DNA of 64,000 nt from positions 1 through 64,000 of IMG/VR virus record IMGVR_UViG_3300008262_006132; one strand, written 5' to 3'. Each line of letters opens with the position of its first letter. Position 1 is the first letter of the stretch. This DNA is from a virus. Positions 16,854 through 25,263 of this stretch are shown here, in pieces. The position numbers and the translations under genes are program-made. Under the pieces are notes generated by a model. The model was not told the DNA's origin and searched no databases. It saw only the letters and a program-made list of their open reading frames with translations.

Positions 16854-18484
16854 AAAATTTAAAATATATTAAACTTTTTGAGGCATTTGAGTCCTCTAAG
16901 ATTAGCAAGACTTTAGCTTTTATTAACAAGAGTTCAAGACAGACATTTATTGAAAAGTTGAATAATCTTGCAAAGTCGATAGATTTTCCAGTTTCTGAAC
17001 TATCTGATAAGTTTTTACAGTATTTGCCTTTTAACAAGGCACTTGAATTAAATGCTAATATAGAAGACATTCCTTGTACTGCAACAAGTAAAGGTGAGTT
17101 TTCAGATTCAGGTATAGATGGTGAAAAGTGTGAATCTGGCATGATAAAAAGAAAGTGGGGAAGAAGCATAAGAACAGTTGGTTGTCCGAATTGTCACGGT
17201 ACTGGTATTGAGCCTAAAACTAATTTTCCTATTAAGTGGGTTAAGTTTTGGTTTGATAAAGACGGTGACTATGTTCAGACAAGTGTTACTGATGGGAAAG
17301 TCAGACCTCAATCGGATACTGTTTCAGATAAACTTTCTCAAAATCTAAGTGACTATGAGGTAGTGAAAGAATTAACACTAGACGAACTTAAAAATCTAAC
17401 AACTGGTGATTATGTTAAAATCACACTTACAGATGGTAGTGGAAGATCAGTAATAGGACGAGTATTCAAATATGATAGAAACCTTAGATCAATTTATATC
17501 ATACAAAATTTTTGTTCTGGTAGTGAGCCAGATTATAGTAGTGCTTGGAAAAAATTCGGTAGACTTAGCTGGGTTATAGAATCTGGTAGTGAGTATACGG
17601 GTACCCCACTTTTACTTAAGCCCAGAGAGATAGAAAAAGATGAACGACCTAATCCATATACATGGAACGCACTACTTGGTAGAAATAATGCAGTTGAATC
17701 AAATTTAGATATGAAGAGTAAACTATCTAAGGCTCATTTTGCAATAGTTCTTGATTATTTAGAACTGTCTCAGTCAGAATTTATAAAAAGAACTGATATA
17801 CAAACAAAAAGAAAAGAGCAGACTACTGGTGCACTAGCACTTCAAAGTGATGAAGAAATTAGAAAGCAAAATATAAATAGGTATATTGAAGAAATAAACA
17901 AACGTGTTCAATTCTCTTCTGATTTTTCAAATGTTAAAAATTTAATATCTAGATTATTTGGACTAGGTAAATTCGGATATTATGTTCTAAGAGGTAGACA
18001 CTTTAGTGAATTCGATAGTATAATTACATATATGTTCAGATTTCTGAAATCTGGAGATGATCAGCAAGAATTCTACTATGAGAGAATCGTTGATAGCTTA
18101 AAACCACGTATAAAGTCTAATATTGAATTTAATAAAGAATCTGATGACGTTATGAAGTCAGTTTTTGCAAGTCAACCAGATTATATTAAACCACTTCAGT
18201 CAAAATTTGAAGAATTAAACGCTGCAATTTACAATAGATTTAAAAGTTTTAATCTTGAAAGTATTGAAGATATCGAAATATTTTTTCAGAAAATGAAATC
18301 TCTTAGAAGTCTTTGGGGAAATTCTGAAAGATTTGATAATTTAAAAAATACAGTCTACTATCCAATTGAGAGCATGTCAGATAAATGGAGATTTGAGAGA
18401 TATCTTTCACAAATTGGAGATTCACAAGTGGATTCAATCATTGAAGATATTGATAGGTTTATTTCAGTTGTTAATAAAATTTAA
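16850..18484 (+). CDS. Large unknown protein with leader and zinc ribbon
   Basis: A 544-residue protein translationally coupled (ATGA) to the 15171 gene. It begins MKNLKYIKLFEAFESSK; LFE|A fits the I/L-x-E protease pattern. Cys76, Cys94, Cys112 and Cys115, with CPNCHGTG at 112-119 identical in form to a DnaJ CxxCxGxG zinc repeat, suggest a zinc ribbon. A beta domain follows (DYVKITLTDGSGRSVIGRVF), then a long helical C-terminal half. No enzyme is recognised. Pairing with the preceding gene suggests a two-component virion or host-takeover function. Confidence 0.7.
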   Translation: MKNLKYIKLFEAFESSKISKTLAFINKSSRQTFIEKLNNLAKSIDFPVSELSDKFLQYLPFNKALELNANIEDIPCTATSKGEFSDSGIDGEKCESGMIKRKWGRSIRTVGCPNCHGTGIEPKTNFPIKWVKFWFDKDGDYVQTSVTDGKVRPQSDTVSDKLSQNLSDYEVVKELTLDELKNLTTGDYVKITLTDGSGRSVIGRVFKYDRNLRSIYIIQNFCSGSEPDYSSAWKKFGRLSWVIESGSEYTGTPLLLKPREIEKDERPNPYTWNALLGRNNAVESNLDMKSKLSKAHFAIVLDYLELSQSEFIKRTDIQTKRKEQTTGALALQSDEEIRKQNINRYIEEINKRVQFSSDFSNVKNLISRLFGLGKFGYYVLRGRHFSEFDSIITYMFRFLKSGDDQQEFYYERIVDSLKPRIKSNIEFNKESDDVMKSVFASQPDYIKPLQSKFEELNAAIYNRFKSFNLESIEDIEIFFQKMKSLRSLWGNSERFDNLKNTVYYPIESMSDKWRFERYLSQIGDSQVDSIIEDIDRFISVVNKI

Positions 18485-18530
18485 ACTTTTAGATAGTTTA
18501 TAACTATTATTTAAGTTAAATTTTTGACGA

Positions 18531-19052
18531 ATGACAGACCCAAAACAATACGGTAATTCTGAAAAAGATCCAGTCTATGGATATTTGGAAAATCCAAAAG
18601 AACTTATATTTATTGATATGGATGGAGTTCTTGCAGACGCTGAATCAAGAATGAAAATCTGGAGTGATAAACTTGATATTTCAACTACCGAACTTTTTAA
18701 GAAAAAGTTATATCACATGCCTGGGTTCTATGCAAATCTTGATCCAATACCTGGGGCTATAGAGGCATTTCAATTACTATGTGATCATTATGAAGTTTAT
18801 ATTTTAACAGCTCCATCTTGGGAAAATCCATCTTGTTACACCGATAAAAGACTTTGGGTAGAGAAGTATTTAGGTGAAAAGGCATTTAAACGACTTATCA
18901 TAAGTAATGATAAATCACTTTTTAAAGGCAGAGCTATAATCGATGATAGAACAAAATATGGTGTAACAAAGTTTCAAGGTGAACATATTCACTTTGGAAC
19001 CGATAAGTTCCCGAACTGGAATTCTGTATTAAAATACCTTAATGTAATATGA
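18531..19052 (+). CDS. 5'(3')-deoxyribonucleotidase-like HAD phosphatase
   Basis: A 173-residue HAD-superfamily protein of the small NT5C type, which removes phosphate from deoxynucleoside monophosphates. Motif I is FIDMDGVLAD with nucleophile D29 and D31, motif II TAPS near 94-97, a conserved Lys after SNDKSLFKG, and motif IV IIDDRTKYG. Length is normal. It may trim nucleotide pools or recycle degraded host DNA. It ends in an ATGA overlap with a tiny gene at 19049. Confidence 0.88.
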   Translation: MTDPKQYGNSEKDPVYGYLENPKELIFIDMDGVLADAESRMKIWSDKLDISTTELFKKKLYHMPGFYANLDPIPGAIEAFQLLCDHYEVYILTAPSWENPSCYTDKRLWVEKYLGEKAFKRLIISNDKSLFKGRAIIDDRTKYGVTKFQGEHIHFGTDKFPNWNSVLKYLNVI

Positions 19053-19153
19053 AAAGAATTATAAAATTTTTTGAAATCCACTTTGGTTGGTTTCTCACAA
19101 ATGGAAATAAACAAGAAAAGTTTTCAAATTATTTGAAAAAAAAATATAAATAA
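19049..19153 (+). CDS. Tiny unknown protein, 34 residues
   Basis: The ATG overlaps the stop of the preceding gene (ATGA). The product, MKRIIKFFEIHFGWFLTNG followed by a basic tail ending in YLKKKYK, is short but opens like the recurring leader (MKRIIKFFE) and is amphipathic. It could be a free leader-like peptide or a membrane-active peptide. Coupling is the main support that it is translated. Confidence 0.4.
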   Translation: MKRIIKFFEIHFGWFLTNGNKQEKFSNYLKKKYK

Positions 19154-19190
19154 TTATTTCTTTTTTGATAATTTTTCTTATCTTTGTTGT

Positions 19191-19706
19191 ATGAAAAATA
19201 CAATAATTCTTTTCACTGCAACTATTTTTTTGACATCTTGTATGTCTCGTGAGATTCTTTCAAAAGGTCTTATCTCATCTTACCAACTTGATCAAAATTC
19301 ACTAGTTGGAACAGAAGTTTATGTTACAGACCCTATTCGAATGAAGTTTGATACACTTGAACAATCGACCCACAATAAAAAAGGATTTATTCAAGTTCAA
19401 CAAATTCAAACTATTGATAAAGTAACTGTTAAAGTTCAATCAAGGGGTATCATTGAAACAGTCAATGATGTTTCTAGTTCTAGTTCTAGATCGGTAGTTG
19501 GTGTTATGTTTGAAGACCGATCTGAACCTCTATATTTTCTTATGACAAAACGTGGGGTATTTGAACTTTTCTTGGATGAAAACGGAAAAGTACCTTATGG
19601 TAAACATAACTATACACTTGTGTCTACACAAATACCACAACTTGAAGTAGTTATCAAGAAGAATAAAAATGTTTCTTCTAGTAAGATTGTTATGGACGGT
19701 TATTGA
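19191..19706 (+). CDS. Lipoprotein, unknown
   Basis: A 171-residue protein with lipoprotein signal MKNTIILFTATIFLTSCMS (lipobox LTSC). The mature part is beta-rich with a Ser-rich stretch (NDVSSSSSRSVVGVMFED) and a final KNKNVSSSKIVMDGY. TATCTTTG ends 4 nt before the ATG. Its 3' end overlaps the convergent reductase gene by 17 nt. It should be tethered to the host envelope; role unknown. Confidence 0.7.
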   Translation: MKNTIILFTATIFLTSCMSREILSKGLISSYQLDQNSLVGTEVYVTDPIRMKFDTLEQSTHNKKGFIQVQQIQTIDKVTVKVQSRGIIETVNDVSSSSSRSVVGVMFEDRSEPLYFLMTKRGVFELFLDENGKVPYGKHNYTLVSTQIPQLEVVIKKNKNVSSSKIVMDGY

Positions 19707-20511
19707 TATAATCAATCATCTTTTCTAATAATACATCAGCTCTATTTAGAAATTCATTTGTATTATCAAAGTCTAAATTTGCTTCATAATAGTCTTTACC
19801 TTTATTAATATAAAAAGATTCTATTAGATCTTCTGGTACAATTATACCTGAATATCTGCATTGATAAACTAGAGGCAAAACTGCATTTTTAACATCCCAA
19901 GATTTATCTCCCGTATCTGGTTGATTTCCGTCATAGTCATTTGCACCATCATCACCGTGAGCATAAAATCCGGCAAATTTTCCTTCTAAGTGATTTTTTA
20001 ACAAAGATTTATACTCTCCACTGAGTTCGGCGTCCCCTGTAATTTCAGAATTTTTAATGTTACCTTCACCGAATATTTCTAAAGCTTGTTCTTTTGTAAT
20101 TGTTTGATTTGCACAAACTAACCTATCAAACATCGCCTTTACTTGAGTTGAAACAGAGTACCAGTGAATCGGAGTAATTACTATGAATCCATCACAGTTT
20201 TCTAACTTAGTATAGATATCAGCTTGATACATTAAGTCTGGCGTCTTTGACTCTTTTGAATAACACGAACATGTCCAGTGACAGTGCATTCCATTTGATG
20301 TTGAAATACAACCTTTGCAAGGTTGAATAGTTACTTTACCAACACTAAGATCAATTATTTCCAAGTTTGCAAAAGGTGACCATTTATCAATTAGATATTC
20401 AGCAACCTTTTGTGTTTTAGGGATCTGATTAGCACACCCTTTTTCACGTCTTGGAGATCCTTGAAAAACTAGGATCTTTGGTTTATTGTCTGATATCTTT
20501 CTAATAATCAT
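19690..20511 (-). CDS. Flavodoxin-fold NAD(P)H-dependent FMN reductase
   Basis: A 273-residue protein of the NADPH-dependent FMN reductase or iron-sulfur flavoprotein type. ILVFQGSPRREKGCANQIP forms the FMN phosphate loop, followed by VTIQPCKGCISTSNGMHCHWTC, a Cys-rich stretch as in Fe-S flavoproteins, and FIVITPIHWYSVSTQVKAMFDR, the flavin-ring and dimer region. It reduces flavin or quinones using NAD(P)H. A phage role could be redox balance or feeding electrons to another phage enzyme; no partner is adjacent. TATATA ends 4 nt before the ATG. Confidence 0.85.
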   Translation of the reverse strand: MIIRKISDNKPKILVFQGSPRREKGCANQIPKTQKVAEYLIDKWSPFANLEIIDLSVGKVTIQPCKGCISTSNGMHCHWTCSCYSKESKTPDLMYQADIYTKLENCDGFIVITPIHWYSVSTQVKAMFDRLVCANQTITKEQALEIFGEGNIKNSEITGDAELSGEYKSLLKNHLEGKFAGFYAHGDDGANDYDGNQPDTGDKSWDVKNAVLPLVYQCRYSGIIVPEDLIESFYINKGKDYYEANLDFDNTNEFLNRADVLLEKMIDYINNRP

Positions 20512-20515
20512 TAAT

Positions 20516-20521
20516 TATATA
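20516..20521 (-). promoter_or_regulatory. TATATA box, 4 nt before ATG at 20511
   Basis: Gap atta on the coding strand. Confidence 0.5.
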
Positions 20522-20694
20522 TTAAGAAATTACTATTTAAATAATTTAAATATTTTAGCGACTAGTCTATCAAGGGATTGACTAAATCTACAAAAAATTC
20601 GAGTTTTTTTAATCAATATATAAAATACAATCAAAATTTAAATAATTCAAACACATCAACAGAATTATTAAATAAAAAAAAATCAATTTCAAAA

Positions 20695-22965
20695 ATGAAA
20701 AAGTATATTCTATTTCTACTAACATTTTTATCATCACTTGGTGTTTATTCACAGGAAAGATTTGATCAAAATGTCTCTCAAAGAGTAATTGTTGTTCCTC
20801 AACCGGGTCAACAAAGAAACGCTGAAAAATTGTTCAAAGACAATAAAGCAAAAGTTATAAAAAAATGGGATGAACTTGGTTGGTACCTTACTGAGCTACC
20901 TCCAGGACTTGCAAAAAAACAATTTGAAGATAAATGTCGGTCTGAAAATTCAATCATTAGTAGAATATATCAAGACGAAGTTATGGAATATAATAGAGAA
21001 TATATTCCTAACGACTCACTATTCAATGCATCTTGGCATCTAAGACAACTAAACGATAAAGATATAGATGCTGATGAAGCTTGGGATTTAATTAATAATA
21101 TAAACGGGTATGTTACAGTCGCGGTGTTTGATGGTGGATTTGAAACTACACACGAAGACTTAATAGGTTGTTTTAATAATCCCTGGAATGCTGTTACAAA
21201 TACTCCTGGAAATGCATTTGTAAATGATTTTGATAGGCACGGTGTTGCTTGTTGCGGTACAATAGCCGCTAAGGTAAATAATCAAAAGGGTGTTGCGGGT
21301 GTTGGTGGTAATAAAGTACAGGCACAACCAATTAATATAATGAGTAGTGTTTCAAGCACTGGTAGTTTTTCAACAACATCCTCAATTCAGATTAATGCGA
21401 TAAATGCTGCTATCGCAAATCCAACTTGTGTGGCAATATCCATGTCTTATGGTGGTACTAGTTTTAGCCAGGCACTAAGTGACGCTTTTACTGCTGCTAG
21501 AACTACTGCAAGAGGTGGTAAGGGTATAATGATATTTGCGTCAACTGGAAATAATGGTTCTAATACGGCAGCTCAATATCCCGCTCAATATCCAGCTGTA
21601 TGGGGTGTTGGTTCAACAACCTCATCTGATTTACGATCATCCTTCTCAAACTATGGACCTATTGTTGATATATCAGCACCTGGGTCAGGTATTCAGTCTA
21701 CTGATAGAAGTGGCGCGGTTGGGTACAATGCAACAAACTATGCATCAGTAAGTGGAACATCTTTTAGTTGTCCTATCACTGCTGGTGTGGCTGCGATGCT
21801 TGCTTTTAAAAATCCAAATTTAACAGCTGTGGAATTATTCACAATTCTTTCTTCGACTTCTGAAAAAGTAGGTGGGTATGTTTACTCAAATGATCCAGCT
21901 TACCCTTATTCAACAAGATGTGTTGAGATTGGTTATGGTAGAATTAATGCTAAACTTGCTTTACAGGCAACTCCTAGTCCAGGTGGTGGAGGAACAACAC
22001 AGCAACACAATTTAACAATTACGAATTTGTCTGTATCGCCAACATCAATAAATGTTGGCCAATCATTAAATATTAGTTGTGCTCAAAACACAAGTACATC
22101 AACTCTTACTCAAGTTAACAGTATTCTTCAATATAGATTTTCTACTGATAATGTTTGGGGAAATACTGACGATGTGATTATTGGTAGTGATACAACTACA
22201 CTTGGTGGGGGTATTGCAACGGGTGGAGAGAATACAACTTATATTATTCCAAACTCAGTCGGTACAAGATATATACTTGCTAAAGCTAACTTTAATGAAA
22301 CTATTAGTGAGTCGAGTCTTACTGATAACGTTTCTAGTGTCTCTATTCAAGTATCTAATCCAATATCAACCAATACAGACTTATCAATTCAGCTTGTGAG
22401 TCCAAATTCACCTTTTATGACTTCTTCAACGGCAACTGCCGTGTCGATGCAGTGGAAAGTAACGAATACCGGACAAACAACTATTACGAGCTTCAGATGG
22501 GGAAGAGGATGGGTTAATTGTCCAACTACACTAAGCTGTGAAAGTACAGTAAATTGGACTGGAACTTTATCACCTGGTCAAAGTGTATTTTTACCGAATG
22601 GTGCTAATAGTTATCTTTCAACATCTCTTTGTTTTAGTTCAACGAACTGTGCAGTTCCTGCAGGTGGTACTAACACATATAGAGCTAGAATTATAAATGT
22701 GAATAATGTAACAGGTGATTCAAATTTATCAAATAATACCGCACTTTGTGTTATTAATAGACCATCAGTAGCAACTTCAGTTGCAGAAATTGATGAATCG
22801 AACGTAGATCATTTAGATGTTTTTAACCTTCAAAATTTGTCGGAAAAACCAAAAAAGTTTAAAAAAGAGTCTCAGTTAAATTTACAACCTGGGTTTTATG
22901 CGATACATACATATCTAAAAGATGGTGGTGTGGAAATTAAAAAAATACTTGTAGTATCTGAATAA
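20695..22965 (+). CDS. Secreted subtilisin-like protease with T9SS-like tail
   Basis: I start at the ATG at 20695 because it opens a signal peptide (MKKYILFLLTFLSSLGVYSQ); an earlier TTG at 20578 would bury it. The 756-residue product is an S8 serine protease with Asp146 in VAVFDGGFE, His182 in RHGVACCG, oxyanion Asn in STGNNGSN, and Ser356 in SGTSFSCP. A propeptide-like region precedes the domain. Two CARDB-like beta domains follow, and the last 50 residues (VFNLQNLSEKPKKF ... LQPGFYAIHTYLKDGG ... IKKILVV) resemble a degenerate type IX secretion sorting domain. It probably acts on the outside of the infected host. Confidence 0.88.
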   Translation: MKKYILFLLTFLSSLGVYSQERFDQNVSQRVIVVPQPGQQRNAEKLFKDNKAKVIKKWDELGWYLTELPPGLAKKQFEDKCRSENSIISRIYQDEVMEYNREYIPNDSLFNASWHLRQLNDKDIDADEAWDLINNINGYVTVAVFDGGFETTHEDLIGCFNNPWNAVTNTPGNAFVNDFDRHGVACCGTIAAKVNNQKGVAGVGGNKVQAQPINIMSSVSSTGSFSTTSSIQINAINAAIANPTCVAISMSYGGTSFSQALSDAFTAARTTARGGKGIMIFASTGNNGSNTAAQYPAQYPAVWGVGSTTSSDLRSSFSNYGPIVDISAPGSGIQSTDRSGAVGYNATNYASVSGTSFSCPITAGVAAMLAFKNPNLTAVELFTILSSTSEKVGGYVYSNDPAYPYSTRCVEIGYGRINAKLALQATPSPGGGGTTQQHNLTITNLSVSPTSINVGQSLNISCAQNTSTSTLTQVNSILQYRFSTDNVWGNTDDVIIGSDTTTLGGGIATGGENTTYIIPNSVGTRYILAKANFNETISESSLTDNVSSVSIQVSNPISTNTDLSIQLVSPNSPFMTSSTATAVSMQWKVTNTGQTTITSFRWGRGWVNCPTTLSCESTVNWTGTLSPGQSVFLPNGANSYLSTSLCFSSTNCAVPAGGTNTYRARIINVNNVTGDSNLSNNTALCVINRPSVATSVAEIDESNVDHLDVFNLQNLSEKPKKFKKESQLNLQPGFYAIHTYLKDGGVEIKKILVVSE

Positions 22966-22994
22966 GATACTAAGATAAAACAAAAATAAATAAA

Positions 22995-24062
22995 ATGGCA
23001 AACACACAAAAAGCAATTGAACTCTTAGGAATCCCACAAGAGTGTGCGATCTATGAAGGTCAAATACAAACAAAAACAAGCAGATCACTACGAGTTTACG
23101 AAGTTTCTGATTTTACCTCTGGTAAAAAGAAGGTATATTATGAGTATGAATTCGTGGAGAAAAATGAACTATTTGGGGCTTACCCATTCAACTTGATAAG
23201 TAATTATCTATATTCTTTCGGTCACACTCCTGAGAATTTTGAGGGTTCTACTTTTACGACAATTAGACCGGCTTCATCTTTCACCGTCAACCTTGGTCCG
23301 ATGATAGGAAAGACTTATCATAGTGGTTGGCAAAAGACGAAAATATCTCCAAATGATAAAGGTGGTTATTCGTTTGATATTTATACAGAACCATGGATGA
23401 ATACAAACACCGATGGTACACCTGCTGATATGACGAATCCTTTTCCTCTACCTGGGACTTGTGCTAAGTATGCAAGATCAAAAACTAAAAGTTCAACAAC
23501 AGGTGAGATAAAAATTTGGACATCTAGATATCCTGTAACTCAAACTTTGAGAAAAAGTGATATCTTAGGACTTATCAATTTGTCAGAAGAAGAATACGCC
23601 TCTAAAGTTGGTTGGACATTTAACATTGTAACAGTATCAAACAAAACACACATCACCTCTATTGCTATGGATGTAGTTGATGTTGACTTAAATAAGAAAA
23701 AAGGGATCTTCTATATTAATGGTGAAGATACTCAATCTGTTTCGGCGTCTGGTTTGATAACCAGCTTTAATAAAACTAATCCTGGTTACATCTTCCAGTG
23801 GAGACTTTATAATGGTGATGAACAAGGTGCCTATGGTTGTACTTTAGTTGCACCATTCACTCAAACTCAAGATAATACAATTAATATTGCGGTTGGTAGT
23901 ACAAACTCTTGGAATGCTACAACTAAGACAATTACTTATAACTTTGCAAGACCGGAAGTTGCTAAGATCTTGGCCTATGCTGAGTTTCTACCTGCTCAAG
24001 GTAAAAATGAGTGTATTGGTAGAATGTATAATCTTGAAACTGGTGAAGAATATAATTGGTAA
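22995..24062 (+). CDS. Unknown protein, possibly structural
   Basis: A 355-residue protein without signal peptide or membrane helix. It is rich in beta strands and aromatic or Asn/Thr turns (SGWQKTKISPNDKGGYSFDI, FQWRLYNGDEQGAYGCTLV), like tail-associated or decoration proteins, and ends MYNLETGEEYNW. It lies 29 nt after the subtilase gene and is followed by a terminator, so the two may share a transcript; it might be a substrate or partner of the protease. Family unknown. Confidence 0.65.
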   Translation: MANTQKAIELLGIPQECAIYEGQIQTKTSRSLRVYEVSDFTSGKKKVYYEYEFVEKNELFGAYPFNLISNYLYSFGHTPENFEGSTFTTIRPASSFTVNLGPMIGKTYHSGWQKTKISPNDKGGYSFDIYTEPWMNTNTDGTPADMTNPFPLPGTCAKYARSKTKSSTTGEIKIWTSRYPVTQTLRKSDILGLINLSEEEYASKVGWTFNIVTVSNKTHITSIAMDVVDVDLNKKKGIFYINGEDTQSVSASGLITSFNKTNPGYIFQWRLYNGDEQGAYGCTLVAPFTQTQDNTINIAVGSTNSWNATTKTITYNFARPEVAKILAYAEFLPAQGKNECIGRMYNLETGEEYNW

Positions 24063-24080
24063 TATTAAATTAGATTATTT

Positions 24081-24108
24081 AAAAATCCCACCAAATGTGG
24101 GATTTTTT
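24081..24108 (+). terminator. Terminator
   Basis: AAAATCCCAC-CAAAT-GTGGGATTTT with T-run, 20 nt after the 24062 stop. Confidence 0.85.
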
Positions 24109-24160
24109 CATTTTAAACTAATCAGTGAATTCAAGTATAAATAAAAAATAAAATATAATC

Positions 24161-24859
24161 ATGCCTAAAGCAATTGTGGTTAATAAAGAAAATGAATTAA
24201 ACCGTGAAACACACTACTTGTTGATTGTAGACGCCTCATCATCTATGAGTCCACTGACTAAATCAACTATAAGTGGTGTTAACGAGCAAATAGATTCAAT
24301 AAAACAACTTGAGAAAGAACATCCAAATCAATCATATTATATGTCTTTTATTCACTTTAATAATGTTGTTACGGTTGAATATACTGACAGACCTGCAGGT
24401 GCTCTAGAAAACATCTCAGAAAAGAATTATAATTGTAATGGAATGACTGCACTACTTGATGCCATCGGTGTTGGAGTCAGAGATTTGAATCAAAAGATAT
24501 CTGATAAGGTTTCTTCTGGACTCGCTACTGCAGTAGTTGTAATAATTACCGATGGTGAAGAAAATAGCTCAATTGAGTTCGATGGTAAAAAGGTTAAGTC
24601 AATGATTGAAGAGTTGCAAGAAACTAAAAACTGGACATTTACTTTTGTCGGTGCTAACATCGATTCTATATCAACTGCTAAAAATTATGGAATCAATGTT
24701 AATAACGTAATGCAGTTTAGTGCTGATGAAATTTCAAATCAAAAAGTATATAGATCGATGTCTAAGTCATTCAAAACACGTGCGATGTCGATGGATGATG
24801 GTTCATATAAATCTGATGTATTTTTGTCAGACGATGATAAAGATGTTACATCTAAATAG
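24161..24859 (+). CDS. vWA domain protein
   Basis: A 232-residue protein with a von Willebrand factor A domain and a complete MIDAS metal site: D24-x-S26-x-S28 in DASSSMS, the Thr in GMTALLDA, and the Asp in IITDGEEN. This is the YegL/TerY-like stand-alone type. No signal peptide is present, so it acts in the cytoplasm. The C-terminal 50 residues are Ser/Lys/Asp-rich. vWA proteins usually assemble complexes, often with a MoxR ATPase, which is not in this window. The LETM1-like gene follows after a terminator. Confidence 0.87.
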   Translation: MPKAIVVNKENELNRETHYLLIVDASSSMSPLTKSTISGVNEQIDSIKQLEKEHPNQSYYMSFIHFNNVVTVEYTDRPAGALENISEKNYNCNGMTALLDAIGVGVRDLNQKISDKVSSGLATAVVVIITDGEENSSIEFDGKKVKSMIEELQETKNWTFTFVGANIDSISTAKNYGINVNNVMQFSADEISNQKVYRSMSKSFKTRAMSMDDGSYKSDVFLSDDDKDVTSK

Positions 24860-24870
24860 TATCTTTTTAA

Positions 24871-24909
24871 AACAAAAAGTGAGTTACCTAAAGTGACTCA
24901 CTTTTTGTT
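24871..24909. terminator. Terminator after vWA gene
   Basis: AACAAAAAGTGAGT paired with ACTCACTTTTTGTT around a short loop; usable from both sides. Confidence 0.85.
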
Positions 24910-24913
24910 TAAA

Positions 24914-24919
24914 TATATA
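24914..24919 (+). promoter_or_regulatory. TATATA box, 7 nt before GTG at 24927
   Basis: Directly follows the vWA gene terminator and supports the unusual GTG start of the next gene. Confidence 0.5.
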
Positions 24920-24926
24920 ACAGACT

Positions 24927-25232
24927 GTGATTAAATTAAAACAAGAAATACAAAAATTCAATCTTTTTATAGTTGATTTTCTTAAAAGAATTAAAGCTGA
25001 AGGTGTAGAAACTTCAGAAGCTGCTCAAATTTTAGCAAGATATGCAAAAGGTGGTGAAGTTTCTAAAGAAGAAATGGAAAAATTTAGAAGCCAAATGATT
25101 GATGTTATCAAAGTTATTGGAATTGGAATACCATTTACAATTATACCGGGTTCTAGTCTTTTACTTCCTCTAGTAGTTGCTATTGCTAAAAAGTATAAAA
25201 TTGATATTCTGCCATCATCATTTAAAGATTAG
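24927..25232 (+). CDS. LETM1-like small protein
   Basis: A 101-residue protein with a GTG start. The pattern FLKRIKAEGVETSEAAQILARY, then SKEEMEKFRSQMIDVIKVIG, IPFTIIPGSSLLLPLVVAIA and the terminal DILPSSFKD matches the core of LETM1-like proteins, where the PGG/PGS turn and PSSF end are characteristic. In mitochondria LETM1 works in ion exchange and ribosome binding; the role of short bacterial forms is unsettled. One hydrophobic segment may sit in the membrane. A phage copy is unexpected. A 27-nt gap with a TATATA box separates it from the next gene. Confidence 0.7.
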   Translation: MIKLKQEIQKFNLFIVDFLKRIKAEGVETSEAAQILARYAKGGEVSKEEMEKFRSQMIDVIKVIGIGIPFTIIPGSSLLLPLVVAIAKKYKIDILPSSFKD

Positions 25233-25239
25233 AAAATAA

Positions 25240-25245
25240 TATATA
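25240..25245 (+). promoter_or_regulatory. TATATA box, 18 nt before ATG at 25264
   Basis: Longer-spaced class of the box. Confidence 0.45.
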
Positions 25246-25263
25246 ATTAAACCAATTAGTTTA

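Noticed and set aside
20578-20694. Extended N terminus of the subtilase from the TTG at 20578
   Set aside because: It is Asn/Ser/Lys-rich and would place the hydrophobic signal peptide inside the protein; the ATG at 20695 opens the signal directly.
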